A stretch of 64,000 nucleotides of DNA from Streptomyces sp. NBC_01689 (lineage in GTDB: Bacteria > Actinomycetota > Actinomycetes > Streptomycetales > Streptomycetaceae). Where the stretch lies: positions 992,001-1,056,000 of the forward strand of contig NZ_CP109592.1 in NCBI RefSeq assembly GCF_036250675.1, written 5' to 3'. Position 1 is the stretch's first letter; every line of letters begins with the position of its first letter. Positions 1 through 7,933 of the stretch are shown piece after piece. The notes below the pieces were generated by a model. That model was not told the DNA's origin. It ran no database searches and saw only the letters and a program-made list of their open reading frames with translations. Position numbers and translations under genes: made by a program.

Positions 1-88
1 CGCGACGGAGCGGCCATTGATCATCGACCAGGCACTGCGCCAGGCGCAGGCGGCCGGTTGCGGTCAGGGGTGCGTTGCGGTGGGCCAT
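1..88 (-). CDS. IS481-family transposase, N-terminal fragment running off the window
   Basis: Reading the minus strand from the ATG at 88 gives MAHRNAPLTATGRLRLAQCL and about nine more residues before the window edge. This N-terminus (HRNAPLT..GRLRLA..VVDD-W-LRR) is the start of the helix-turn-helix region of Streptomyces IS481-type transposases. Only about 29 residues are present, so the DDE domain cannot be judged and the element may be complete outside the window. No terminal inverted repeat was found on the inner side. Confidence 0.6.
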   Translation of the reverse strand, partial: MAHRNAPLTATGRLRLAQCLVDDQWPLRR

Positions 89-122
89 GTGGGTCTATCC
101 GGCTCGGAGGATGACGACGGCT

Positions 123-150
123 GGGTGCACGAGTGGTGTCTCGTGCACCC
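123..150 (-). terminator. Perfect 11-bp hairpin downstream of the MDR gene
   Basis: GGGTGCACGAG and CTCGTGCACCC form a perfect inverted repeat with a 6-nt loop. It lies about 90 bp past the stop of the reductase at 239-1201 and before the transposase start at 88. Placement and symmetry suggest a transcription terminator; there is no clear T-tract, as is common in actinomycetes. Confidence 0.5.
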
Positions 151-238
151 GGCCGCGAGGTGGGCGCTGTCCGCGTTTGCGTGGCTTTGGGTGAAGCAGC
201 TTGCAGCTCTTGGGGGTGGTGCGTACGGAGGTGCGCCC

Positions 239-1201
239 TCAGTTGTTGGTCAGGACTATGCGCTGGCTGGGCGAGATGTGCATGTCCCAGGCTTTGTGTA
301 CTTGCTGCAGCGGAATGGCCACCGACTCGCCGGTCAGTGCGCCGGTGCTGATTTCATGGGCGAGCGTGGGCAGTTCGGCCAGGATGGCGTGGATGCCGAT
401 GGATCCCTGACCGCTGCCGAGAAGGTTGAGGTTGCCTGCACGGAGGAATGCGGAGGGGAGAGAGATGTCCTGGCCGGCCATGGAACCGATCTGGACCCAG
501 TGCAGCGCCTTTGATCGGTCGGTGCGTGCCTTGAGGAGCGCCGGGATGGCCTGTTCGGTGGGCCTGCCCCACAGGTAGTCGAGGACGATGTCGACGTCGC
601 CCGCTTCGCGTCCGAGCACGTTCGCGATCTCCTCGTCACTGCCGTTGAGGGAGACAACCGCGTCGGCGCCGAGGTTCTTGAGAAGCTGCAGGCGCTCGGG
701 TGAGCGGCCCGCTCCCACGACGCGTTCGGCGCCCACGAGTTTGGCGATCTGCACGGCAAGGCGTCCGGCGTTGCCGGTGGCGCCCAGGACGAGCACGCTG
801 GCGCCGGGCTGGAAGCTCAGCCTGCTGCGCAGGGCCACCCAGGACGACATGCCGGGGTTCATTGCCGCCGCGACCGCGAGCGGATCGGTGTCGGCGGGCA
901 GGGTGATGGCGCGCCGCCGGTCGACGACGGCCTGCTCGGCCATGGTGCCCACGGCGTCGTCCGAGACGACGAAGTACAGCAGCTCCCCATCGCTGGTGCG
1001 GCCCACGGCATCGATGCCCGGGACCATGGGCAGCAAGCCGTCGGAGGTGTAGTGAGAGCCGTCGGCTGCGGACCGCACACGCGGGTGCAGTCCGGCGGCC
1101 ACGACATCGACGAGGACCTCGTGCTCGCCCCGCGGGGAGGGGGTTGGGAATGTCTCATAACGAGGCGGAGCATCGAAGGACCTGACAACGGCCGCGTGCA
1201 T
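239..1201 (-). CDS. MDR-superfamily quinone oxidoreductase-like protein
   Basis: Medium-chain dehydrogenase/reductase of about 320 residues, expected to reduce quinones or enones with NAD(P)H in the cytoplasm. The N-terminal GroES-like part (ETFPTPSPRGEHEVLVDV) is followed by a Rossmann segment with VLGATGNAGRLAVQIAKLVG. No structural or catalytic zinc cysteines are visible, which fits the quinone-reductase branch. The ATG at 1201 (MHAAVVRSFD) is chosen because a longer reading frame back to 1300 would cover the MarR operator at 1288-1307. A MarR gene lies just upstream on the same strand, with a matching operator before its own start, so this is probably its regulated target. The substrate is unknown. 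Confidence 0.8.
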   Translation of the reverse strand: MHAAVVRSFDAPPRYETFPTPSPRGEHEVLVDVVAAGLHPRVRSAADGSHYTSDGLLPMVPGIDAVGRTSDGELLYFVVSDDAVGTMAEQAVVDRRRAITLPADTDPLAVAAAMNPGMSSWVALRSRLSFQPGASVLVLGATGNAGRLAVQIAKLVGAERVVGAGRSPERLQLLKNLGADAVVSLNGSDEEIANVLGREAGDVDIVLDYLWGRPTEQAIPALLKARTDRSKALHWVQIGSMAGQDISLPSAFLRAGNLNLLGSGQGSIGIHAILAELPTLAHEISTGALTGESVAIPLQQVHKAWDMHISPSQRIVLTNN

Positions 1202-1287
1202 ACGCGTCTCCCATCTGGGGTCCGGCATGTGAGCCGGCAGCGGATCAGGCACGCCATTCAGTACGTGCCACAAACTAATTTCGAAGA

Positions 1288-1307
1288 TAGTTTGCGGCAC
1301 GCACTAA
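1288..1307. promoter_or_regulatory. MarR operator upstream of the MDR gene
   Basis: TAGTTTGCGGCACGCACTAA lies 87 bp upstream of the reductase start. Its 9-bp and 8-bp flanks recur identically at 1875-1894, right before the MarR start codon. A second half-site, TGCCACAAACTA at about 1267-1278, forms a wider inverted repeat (11/12 match) with TAGTTTGCGGCA. Confidence 0.65.
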
Positions 1308-1399
1308 GTCAAATGGGTGTTTTGCCTGATCCTTGTGGACTGCGCTGGCTGCCGAGCGCGTCTACGTGCGGATATCCGACGCCGCAGGCAGCGAGCGAG

Positions 1400-1858
1400 T
1401 CAGTCGGCGTCGCGAGGGGTGAGAATCTCGGAAATGTGACCCACGAACTGCTGGCGGGCGTGGTCTGACAGCGGGGCAACGAGCCCGTTGATCTCCCGCT
1501 CGACGTCGCGCGCGCAAGCATTGACGAGGGCTCGGCCGCGGGTGGTGAGACTGACGGTGAAGGACCGCCCATCACGAGGATCCCGGGCCCGTTGGACAAG
1601 GTCGCGCTTCTCCGCGCGGGAGACGAGCCCCGTGGTGGACGACTTGTCCAGCCCGAGGTGGTCAGCCAGGGCAAGCATGCTCGGCTCGCGGTCGCGCAGC
1701 ACACCCAACATCCGGATCTGCACCACGGATAGGTCCCGCTCCGCGCCGACCTTTCCGAGGACCTGGTGCACCCGGAAGGACAGCTGAACGAGGGCGTCGA
1801 CTATGGCGTTCGCGGGAATGACGTCGGTCGCGTGCGCCGCCGCTTGCCTGCTGGTCAT
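1400..1858 (-). CDS. MarR-family transcriptional regulator
   Basis: A 152-residue winged-helix regulator. The recognition region reads MLALADHLGLDKSSTTGLV at about residues 60-78, followed by the wing (RDPRDGRSFTVSLTTRGRAL), the standard MarR DNA-binding layout. Length is normal for the family. It sits about 200 bp upstream of, and on the same strand as, the MDR reductase. The repeated palindrome before both genes suggests it represses itself and the reductase until a phenolic or electrophilic ligand releases it. The ligand is inferred from the family, not seen. Confidence 0.85.
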   Translation of the reverse strand: MTSRQAAAHATDVIPANAIVDALVQLSFRVHQVLGKVGAERDLSVVQIRMLGVLRDREPSMLALADHLGLDKSSTTGLVSRAEKRDLVQRARDPRDGRSFTVSLTTRGRALVNACARDVEREINGLVAPLSDHARQQFVGHISEILTPRDAD

Positions 1859-1874
1859 GCGACCACTGTACCGA

Positions 1875-1894
1875 TTAGTGCGCGACGCAAACTA
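1875..1894. promoter_or_regulatory. MarR autoregulatory operator
   Basis: TTAGTGCGCGACGCAAACTA lies 16 bp upstream of the MarR start codon. Its reverse complement matches the site at 1288-1307 at all but the three central bases. A regulator bound here would block its own transcription start or ribosome binding. Confidence 0.65.
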
Positions 1895-2223
1895 CATTGC
1901 CGTGAGGGTACATGTTGCCCTCGTCGCGAAGCCGGTCGATCGCCGCGTCCGCCCTTGTCGTACTGCGGTCCGGTCGACATCGCCGCTTCATCGGAGCGCC
2001 CATCGACCAGGTGCTGTCACCAACCTCCGTGGATAGAACACCTAGGCTCCCGGGCATGGCCAAGTCCCGGGGACGGAAGCAGCGCAAACCGCAACAGCGA
2101 GTTGCCCGCCGCAGGCCCGACCGCGTGACGCCCGCAGCCCTTCCCGTTGACCGATCGAGGGTTCGCGGTATTCGTGGAGACATGGCAGTGACGGCACGCA
2201 TAGAGCCACCGACGTCCCGCTGA
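1895..2223. other. No recognisable gene
   Basis: About 330 bp between the MarR promoter and the left end of the IS5-family element. Reading frames here have no recognisable motif, and I see no hairpin or repeat. The region probably holds the MarR promoter and decayed sequence. Confidence 0.4.
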
Positions 2224-2272
2224 CTAGGCCGTGTATCGAAACTCGATCTTGGACTGTGAATGATCACGGTTC

Positions 2273-3148
2273 ATGGGGCGGGGAGATCTCACGGACGAGC
2301 AGTGGGCGGTGCTGGAGCCGTTGTTGTCGAAGGGGGGCAGGGCGGGGCGGCCGCCCGTCTGGCCTCGGCGGCAGTTGATCGACGGCATACGGTTCCGGGT
2401 CCGTACCGGTGTCCCGTGGCGGGACATGCCCGTCGAGTACGGGCCGTGGGGCCGGGTCTACGACCTGTTCCGCCGATGGCAGCGGAACGGCACTTGGCAC
2501 CGGATCCTCACCCGGCTGCAGTCTCTGGCCGACGCGAAGGGCGAGATCACGTGGGACCTGAACGTCGACTCCACGGTCTGCCGCGCCCATCAGCACGCGG
2601 CCGGGGCCCGCAACCAGGGCGATCTGCAGAAGGAACCACCAGGTGGCGTGTTCACCGAGCCCCATGATCACGGGCTAGGAAGGTCACGCGACGGGTTCAC
2701 CACCAAGCTGCACCTCGCCGTCGAGCAAGGTCAGAAGCCCATGTCGATTGTGGTGACGGCAGGACAGCGCGGAGACTCACCGCAATTCGAACCCGTGCTG
2801 GAGAAGGTTCGTGTGCCTCGCATCGGACTGGGCCGGCCGCGCGTCCGCCCCGATCGCGTGCGGGCCGACAAGGCGTACGCGTCCCGCAAGAACCGTGCCT
2901 ATCTGCGCCGCCGCGGGATCCGGTGCACCATCCCGGACAAGGCTGACCAGGCACGCAACCGCCAAAAGCTCGGCTCCCGCGGCGGCCGACCTCCGCGCTT
3001 CGACCCGGCCGACTACCGCGAGCGCCATGCGGTCGAGTGCGGGATCAACCGGCTCAAGAGACACCGCGCTGTCGCCACACGCTACGACAAGCTCGCCGTC
3101 CGCTACGAGGCGATCGTGCTCGTCGCTGCCATCAACGAGTGGCTCTGA
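2273..3148 (+). CDS. IS5-family DDE transposase
   Basis: A 291-residue single-frame transposase. The N-terminal DUF4096-like region ([13 protein letters not shown], then [24 protein letters not shown]) is followed by DDE catalytic motifs: [14 protein letters not shown] (first Asp), [13 protein letters not shown] (second Asp) and [22 protein letters not shown] (Glu). It looks intact, with no frameshift, so it may be active. It starts 45 bp inside the left inverted repeat. A passenger gene faces it from the other end of the element. Confidence 0.9.
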   Translation: MGRGDLTDEQWAVLEPLLSKGGRAGRPPVWPRRQLIDGIRFRVRTGVPWRDMPVEYGPWGRVYDLFRRWQRNGTWHRILTRLQSLADAKGEITWDLNVDSTVCRAHQHAAGARNQGDLQKEPPGGVFTEPHDHGLGRSRDGFTTKLHLAVEQGQKPMSIVVTAGQRGDSPQFEPVLEKVRVPRIGLGRPRVRPDRVRADKAYASRKNRAYLRRRGIRCTIPDKADQARNRQKLGSRGGRPPRFDPADYRERHAVECGINRLKRHRAVATRYDKLAVRYEAIVLVAAINEWL

Positions 3149-3158
3149 CCCCCGGCCG

Positions 3159-3680
3159 TCACGCGGTGGGATCCACGTTCCACGTCGCGGGCAGATCGCT
3201 GCCGCAGAAGACGCAGATAAAGTCGTCCTCACGCACGATGCTGTGCTCCTGGCAGTCGGGGCACCGCCGGAATACAACCTCGTGAGTGAAGCCGGAAGGC
3301 CGCCGGAGCTCTACAGCGTCCAGAGCCTGGGCGACCTCCGCCCAGGAGTTGACGTCCGGGCAGTACCCGGTGGACTGGTTGCTGACCTCGCTCACGGTCC
3401 ATCGGTCCGCCTCGCGCATGAAGCTGATCTCGCCGGCACTCAGAACCATGTCTCCGCCGGCACAGGCCACGTGCTCACTTCGCCGCGGGGCCAGCCGGAG
3501 CACACCGTCCACATCGATCACGAAGGTGAACGGTTCGGTCAGTTCCGCCGCCGATTGCTCCACGATCCAGCCACCGAAGTCAGCCGCCGAGCCGATCCGA
3601 CGGCCGCCGTCACCGGGCCGCACCGCAGCCTTCAACTCAGCCGGTCCGACATATCGGTAACTCCGCCCCCGCGCGTTCAC
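3159..3680 (-). CDS. Hypothetical zinc-ribbon protein, probable IS passenger
   Basis: A protein of about 173 residues of unknown function. The C-terminal part holds CPDC about 16 residues before CVFC, a four-cysteine zinc-ribbon pattern. The middle (EPFTFVIDVDGVLRLAPRR) looks like a small beta-rich domain. The GTG at 3680 is preferred, because an upstream in-frame ATG at 3710 would lie inside the element's terminal repeat. It converges on the transposase with a 10-bp gap and lies inside the inferred IS5 boundaries. I do not recognise the family. Confidence 0.6.
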   Translation of the reverse strand: MNARGRSYRYVGPAELKAAVRPGDGGRRIGSAADFGGWIVEQSAAELTEPFTFVIDVDGVLRLAPRRSEHVACAGGDMVLSAGEISFMREADRWTVSEVSNQSTGYCPDVNSWAEVAQALDAVELRRPSGFTHEVVFRRCPDCQEHSIVREDDFICVFCGSDLPATWNVDPTA

Positions 3681-3714
3681 GTCAGCCAACCTAGAGCACT
3701 TCCGACACACGCCC

Positions 3715-3860
3715 TAGGGCTCCGGCTGCGCGCCGACGCGCATCCACGCAGTGCCCCGCGCCCGGAACCACAGGCATGCGAGCCGCGCCAGGGTGAGACA
3801 CCGACCGCGATCCACAGCCAGGTCAGATCGCCGTGCGCCGCGAACAGGATCGCGAGCAGT
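3715..3860 (-). pseudogene. MATE efflux transporter, C-terminal exon-like piece cut off by a composite transposon
   Basis: Minus-strand translation gives LLAILFAAHGDLTWLWIAVG and, after a frame change, ARLACLWFRARGTAWMRVGA, the typical C-terminal end of actinobacterial DinF-like MATE exporters. The rest of the gene is at 7313-7933. If 3861-7309 plus one copy of the 3-bp AGT repeat is removed, the reading frame joins exactly (VFLG-LLAILF). The stop codon TAG overlaps the CTAG beside the IS5 element. Confidence 0.7.
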
Positions 3861-4739
3861 GAGCGTTTTCAGCGTTGGCTCTCCAGGGTGAGGACGGCTT
3901 TGGCGATGACGGTCATGTGGTTGGGGCTGATGCGGGATCTGTGGAAAATCTGCCAGGCCTTCAGTCGTGCCATGCCTCGCTCGACAGGTGCCCGTCCTGC
4001 GGACAAAGCCCGGTTTCCGGTTCGCTCGGTGGGCGTGACCTCGCCGCCTGGCGCGCGGCGCCTGGCGGTGGCGAGCCAGGCGCCAGCACCGACGTAGGCC
4101 ATATCGGCGAGGACGGGGACGCCCTGGTGGGCGCAGATCCGGAGGATCTTGTGGGTGCGGGCGGCCGTCAGGTCGTGGGTACGGCCCGGCAGGGCCGGGG
4201 ACAGCCACAGATCTCTCCGACCGGGTCGACCTGCAGGTTCACCCCGTGCCTCTTGCGCTTCGCGGAGTAGTCGGCTTTGCCGTCGCCGACGCGGTCGCAT
4301 TCGGCGAGCGTGCCGTCGAGGAGGACGAAGTCCGGGTCGTGCGAGCGCAGCGTCTTCAGCAGGCCCGGCGCCTTTTCGGCGAGCAGCTCGGTGACCGCGG
4401 TGACGTAGGGGTGTGCGGTGCCGACGGATATCCCGAAGCCCGCCGCGATGCGGGCGAGAGTGTCGTCGCGGCGCAGGTATACCAATGCGACCAGCGCACG
4501 CCGGTGCGGCATGAGTTTGCACCGCCGGTCACCTTCACGGGTGACGATGAGCTTCGTGACCCACTCGACCAGAGCGGGGGGGCAGGTCCAGCGCGGCGGG
4601 ATACGGAACCAAGAAGGCTCCTGTGATGCTGAGTGGAGGCGTCGAACACCTCCCTCAACGGCAGGGGAGCTCAGTCCGTTGCGCACCCCGACACTCACCC
4701 TGTGCCGTCACCCGATCAGTGGCCATCCTGAAACGGCTC
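3861..4739 (-). mobile_element. Left IS arm (IS5-superfamily, DDE_Tnp_4-type)
   Basis: An 879-bp IS with outer end GAGCGTTTTCAG (3861-3872) and inner end CTGAAACGGCTC (4728-4739), 10 of 12 bases matching as an inverted repeat. It holds one transposase gene on the minus strand. The inner end overlaps the last two bases of the YrdB stop codon, so the insertion sits exactly at the 3' end of that gene. Confidence 0.7.
3869..4698 (-). pseudogene. Frameshifted transposase of the left IS arm
   Basis: The N-terminal half ([39 protein letters not shown] helix-turn-helix, [15 protein letters not shown]) is in one frame. The C-terminal half ([54 protein letters not shown]) is in another. The two join near 4207, where one base is missing from what should read [12 protein letters not shown]. 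All DDE-type blocks are present otherwise. Loss of one base makes this copy inactive, unless it is a sequencing error. Confidence 0.8.
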
Positions 4740-5127
4740 ACTGACCGGTCGCGCTCATCAGGTGGCGCCAGCGCGGTAGTTCGGAGAACGGCACGATCAG
4801 GCACAGCAAGGTCACTGTTGCGGCGGTCCAGGTGGGCCACAGCGCCCATGCGGCCGCTGTCGCCGCCACCAGCTGGATCAGGACCAAGAGGATGGTGACG
4901 GTGCCGGGCACGGCGACGGGTGAGTCACCGCCGGGCCGGTCGCCCGGGGTGCTGAAGAGGGTGGGCAGGCCGATGAGCAGCACGACGGCGCCGATCGCCA
5001 GCGGGATGGAGTATGGCCAAAGGGCCCAGGGGGTGGCCACCCAGGCGATCAGCTCGGTGGTGAAACGCAGGCCGCCTCGGAGGTAGTCGTGCCCGGGTTG
5101 TCTCGTGGTGGTGTTTGTGTCGATCAT
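4738..5127 (-). CDS. YrdB-like (DUF2568) small membrane protein
   Basis: A protein of 129 residues with four hydrophobic segments: LRFTTELIAWVATPWALW, SIPLAIGAVVLLIGLPTLF, TILLVLIQLVAATAAAWALW and AATVTLLCLIVPFSELPRW. The pattern matches the YrdB/DUF2568 family, whose function is unknown. The ATG at 5127 is chosen because the longer upstream reading frame is arginine/proline-rich and not membrane-like. It is cargo of the composite transposon, downstream of the hydrolase and TetR genes on the same strand. The left IS arm overlaps its stop codon, so the native C-terminus may have ended slightly differently. Confidence 0.75.
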   Translation of the reverse strand: MIDTNTTTRQPGHDYLRGGLRFTTELIAWVATPWALWPYSIPLAIGAVVLLIGLPTLFSTPGDRPGGDSPVAVPGTVTILLVLIQLVAATAAAWALWPTWTAATVTLLCLIVPFSELPRWRHLMSATGQ

Positions 5128-5448
5128 GATGTCCGCCTGTCGTTGATCAGCGCGACCGGGCGCTGAGGGTCCGGTCTGGAGTCGAGGGGATCGGTGGCGG
5201 CCCGCAGGCCGTGACCGAAGGCGATCGCCGGGTGAAGCCGGCGTCGATGTGGGTGCCGAGTTGGACGCCGGCGGCTGCTTCAAGCGTCTCGATGCGGTGC
5301 GGCGCGGTGGATGCCTACGGGTATGCCCGATCCGTGATCGTGAATCGGAGCCGATCGGTCCGAGGGAATTCACCTCGAACAGGACGGCCGAACCGCAAGT
5401 CACCGGATGAGACCGCAGGGTCCCGCCGTGGGCACCGGGCGGTCGCTC
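5128..5448. other. Intergenic, no recognised gene
   Basis: About 320 bp between YrdB and TetR inside the composite transposon. Minus-strand fragments such as RIETLEAAAGVQLGTHIDAG look protein-like, but no complete gene or known motif can be supported. Confidence 0.35.
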
Positions 5449-6093
5449 TCAGCTGGGGGGCGGCGTCCCAGTTTCGTGATAGCGGTGCTTGGAGGGGTAT
5501 TGGTCGTCCTCTGGGGGTGCGGCGCGACCGAGCTGGTCGGCCTGCAGACCGGCGACCAGGCTGTCGATGAGGAAGTGGTAGCTGCCGGTGACGTCGCGAT
5601 TCAGACCGAAGCCGTCGGCGGTTTCAAGAGCGGCGAAGCCGTGGATCGCTGCCCGCAGTGATCGGGCGGCGTCGACGAAACGGGTGTCGGGCAGCTTGAA
5701 GCCCGCAAGGACGTCGTACAGGACCCGCACCGCTTCGTTGCTCACGTGCTTGTCCTCCTCGTCATCGGCTGCGGGGGCCCGAATGGTCGCGGCGTAGCGG
5801 CCCGGATGGTCGAGGGCCCAACGGCGGTAGGCGTCGGCGAACGCGCGGACCGCATCGGGGCCGAACTTGCCGACTGCCGCCCGGGCCAGGACGTGCGTGA
5901 GTTCGCGCTTGGCCTGGATGGCGATGCCGCGACGAAGGGCGTCGAGAGAATCGACGTGCTTGTAGAGCGATGGTGTGCGCACGCCGAGCCGCTCAGCCAC
6001 CAGGCCCATGGTCAGGTTGGTGAAGCCGACCTCGTCGGCGAGCGCCGCCCCGGCCTCGATGACCGTGGCTGGAGTGAGTCCTGCCCTAGGCAC
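5449..6093 (-). CDS. TetR-family regulator (WHG-type C-terminal domain)
   Basis: A 214-residue regulator. The N-terminal helix-turn-helix reads FTNLTMGLVAERLGVRTPSL followed by YKHVDSLDALRR, a TetR signature. The C-terminal part (FADAYRRWALDHPGRYAATI, then SLRAAIHGFAALETADGFG) matches the TetR_C_33/WHG-type ligand domain. Its start overlaps the end of the upstream hydrolase by 8 bp, so the two are translationally coupled. The palindrome at 6942-6956 before the hydrolase is the likely operator, which makes this a self-regulated hydrolase-regulator operon. Confidence 0.85.
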   Translation of the reverse strand: MPRAGLTPATVIEAGAALADEVGFTNLTMGLVAERLGVRTPSLYKHVDSLDALRRGIAIQAKRELTHVLARAAVGKFGPDAVRAFADAYRRWALDHPGRYAATIRAPAADDEEDKHVSNEAVRVLYDVLAGFKLPDTRFVDAARSLRAAIHGFAALETADGFGLNRDVTGSYHFLIDSLVAGLQADQLGRAAPPEDDQYPSKHRYHETGTPPPS

Positions 6094-6916
6094 GGGCGCT
6101 GACCTGCAGGAAGTCGATCACGAGGGAAACCACTTCGTCGGGGTGCTGCACGTGCGGGTAGTGACCGGCTCCCTCGATCATCGCGAGGCGGGCCGTTCCG
6201 GCCGGCATGGCGGCCACGATCGCCTCGCCCTCGGCTCGCGGGTCGGCCCAGTCGGGGTCGAGCGAGCCTTCGACGATAAGAGCCGGGCAGTGCACGTTCG
6301 CCAGCTGAGCGCCGGCGTCGGTCGGTGCGGCCTGCGCCATCTTCTGCAGTGCCTTCATCCGGCCGGGCTCGCGCAGCATGGCATCCGTCCGGGCCAGGTC
6401 GGCGGTCCAGTCGGCCGGCTTCCTCCCGGGGTAGGCGAGGGCGAGGTAGCTCTTCCAGGACGTCAGAGAGCCGAGCATGGTGCCGAGCATCCGGAGCATG
6501 CCCTTGCGGTAGCTGCTGACCCGCAGATCGCCCAGCGTGAACGTCTGCTTGCGAGTGAAAGGTGCCAGTTCGATGATGCCGGTGACCAGATCGGGTGCCT
6601 GGGCGGCCGCGATGGTGGCGGCACCGCCGGAGATCGAGTGACCCACCAGCACCGCCGGACCGCCGAGCCGGTGGATCAGCGCGATCAGGTCGCCGGCGAT
6701 GTCGGTGCGGGTGTAGGAGGGCCACTGCGCGCTTGATTCACCGCAACCGCGCAGGTCGACGACCGCGACCCGGTAGCCAGCCTCGACCAGCCGCGGCGTC
6801 ACGAACCGGTATGCGTTGCGGCTGTTCCCTATGCCCGGGACGAGGACGACCAGCGGCCCCTCTCCGGTGACCTCGTAGGCGATCTCGCCGTCGTCGATGG
6901 TGAGGTACTCAGTCAT
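6086..6916 (-). CDS. Alpha/beta-hydrolase
   Basis: A protein of about 276 residues, start MTEYLTIDDGEIAYEVTGEG. Hydrolase signatures: PLVVLVPGIGNSRNAYRF (oxyanion-hole loop), VVDLRGCGESS, the nucleophile elbow GHSISGG (Ser), ALIVEGSLDPDW (acid) and IEGAGHYPHVQHPDE (catalytic His). A soluble esterase or C-C/epoxide hydrolase is likely; the substrate cannot be told. It is the first gene of the transposon-borne operon. The palindromic operator lies just 26 bp upstream of the start codon. An alternative start at 6949 would overlap that operator. Confidence 0.85.
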   Translation of the reverse strand: MTEYLTIDDGEIAYEVTGEGPLVVLVPGIGNSRNAYRFVTPRLVEAGYRVAVVDLRGCGESSAQWPSYTRTDIAGDLIALIHRLGGPAVLVGHSISGGAATIAAAQAPDLVTGIIELAPFTRKQTFTLGDLRVSSYRKGMLRMLGTMLGSLTSWKSYLALAYPGRKPADWTADLARTDAMLREPGRMKALQKMAQAAPTDAGAQLANVHCPALIVEGSLDPDWADPRAEGEAIVAAMPAGTARLAMIEGAGHYPHVQHPDEVVSLVIDFLQVSARA

Positions 6917-6941
6917 GGCCGTTCTCCAATGGCTAGAAGCG

Positions 6942-6956
6942 TTAGCCATAAGCTAA
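6942..6956. promoter_or_regulatory. Probable TetR operator of the hydrolase-tetR operon
   Basis: TTAGCCATAAGCTAA is a perfect 5-bp-arm inverted repeat. It overlaps a second symmetric pair, GGCTA (6931-6935) and TAGCC (6943-6947). Its position immediately before the hydrolase start fits autorepression by the TetR protein at 5449-6093. Confidence 0.55.
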
Positions 6957-7040
6957 TCGGAGTAGCCAAGCGCGTCAACATCACGCTGTGTGCATCAATG
7001 CCGACCCCTGCGTCACATCCGGGGGCTCGCCGGCAGCGCC

Positions 7041-7309
7041 CGCCAGGGCGTCCCCATCCTCGCCGACATGGCCTCCATCGGTGCTGGCGCCTGGCTCACC
7101 ACCGCCAAGCGCCGCCCGCCAGGCGGCGACCTCACGCCCACCGAGCGAACCGGAAACCGGGCCTTGTCCGCAATACGGGCACCTGTCGAGCGAGGCATGG
7201 CACGACTGAAGGCCTGGCAGATCTTCCACAGATCCCGCATCAGCCCCAACCACATGACCGCCATCGCCAAAACCGTCCTCACCCCGGAGAGCCAACACTG
7301 AAAACGCTC
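7041..7309 (+). mobile_element. Right IS arm, 3' remnant
   Basis: Plus-strand translation (QGVPILADMASIGAGAWLTT, APVERGMARLKAWQIFHRSR) matches the C-terminal third of the left-arm transposase. The terminus GCCAACACTGAAAACGCTC mirrors the left outer end. The 5' two-thirds of the element are missing. Orientation is opposite to the left arm. Confidence 0.75.
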
Positions 7310-7312
7310 AGT

Positions 7313-7933
7313 CCCAGGAACACGGCCGTGCACGCCAGCGACGCCCACGCCAGGAACACCGCGTCGCCCGCGCCGATGAGCACGCCGTCGAGCACGGACA
7401 CGACCCCGGCAGCCGGCTGGAAGACCGCGGCGACGATCGAACCCAGCATCAGCACGCGCGCCACCGCCTGATCGCTGGTGAATGCCCCGGCTAGCACCGG
7501 GCCCAGCGCCGCCAATCCGACGCCGGTGACCACCCCGAACCAGAGCCCCCACCAGTTCATCTGTGCGACCACCCGCCTCGTCTGCCCGATCCGCCGGGCG
7601 CGCCCAGCTCGTGCCCGACCAGTGCCTGCGCGGCGATCGCGAGGACGTCGAGCGCGAGAGCGAGCGTGATCCACAGGTTCGCGGCGATGATGTTCGCGGC
7701 CAGCGCGTCGGTGCCTGGCCGGCCCGCAGCCCACACCGCGGTGGTGTTGTAGGCGAGGAAGCTGCACACGTTGACGAGCGTGTTCAGGGGCTCCGGCTGC
7801 GCCGAGCCCGGCGAGCTTGGCGGGGCCCAGGTGCCCGACGATGGCGCTGGTTGGTGAGAAGGACAGTGAGCCGGCAGAGGTCCACCAGCGCGACGAGGGC
7901 GAGCCGGGTCAGGCGCGGATGCGGGATGTCCAT
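7313..7933 (-). pseudogene. MATE-family efflux transporter, N-terminal and middle part, frameshifted
   Basis: Minus-strand reading from the ATG at 7933 gives RLTRLALVALVDL, then TSAIVGHLGPAKLAGLGAAG, LNTLVNVCSFLAYNTTAVWA, LAANIIAANLWITLALALDV and NWWGLWFGVVTGVGLAALGP, VLDGVLIGAGDAVFLAWASL. This is the order of a DinF-like MATE exporter. At least three frame changes are needed (near 7855, 7790 and 7595), so the gene is dead. The composite transposon splits it after VFLG, and the C-terminal end lies at 3715-3860. Confidence 0.7.

Larger units (their letters stand above)
2228..3713. mobile_element. IS5-family insertion sequence carrying a passenger gene
   Basis: The left end GCCGTGTATCGRAA-like sequence at 2228 and the right end CGACACACGCC at 3703-3713 are imperfect inverted repeats (9 of the first 11 bases). 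Both are flanked by CTAG (2224-2227 and 3714-3717), a plausible 4-bp target duplication. No comparable repeat lies just after the transposase stop, so the unit of about 1.49 kb includes the convergent ORF 3159-3680. The right CTAG coincides with the stop codon of the MATE gene remnant. Confidence 0.65.
3861..7309. mobile_element. Composite transposon bounded by two inverted IS copies
   Basis: A 3.45-kb unit whose outer ends are the same IS terminus (GAGCGTTTTCAG at the left, CTGAAAACGCTC at the right) in inverted orientation. It is flanked by AGT at 3858-3860 and 7310-7312. The left IS is full length but frameshifted; the right is a truncated remnant of about 270 bp. Cargo: YrdB-like protein, TetR regulator and alpha/beta hydrolase. 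Removing the unit restores a MATE gene across the junction, which is strong evidence for the boundaries. It is probably immobile now unless complemented in trans. Confidence 0.75.

Noticed and set aside
3718..7803. A 14-bp match between the MATE C-terminal end (3718) and the MATE N-terminal region (7789)
   Set aside because: Both segments code for alanine/glycine/proline-rich stretches with GC-rich codons. It does not coincide with the transposon ends, so it is taken as chance.
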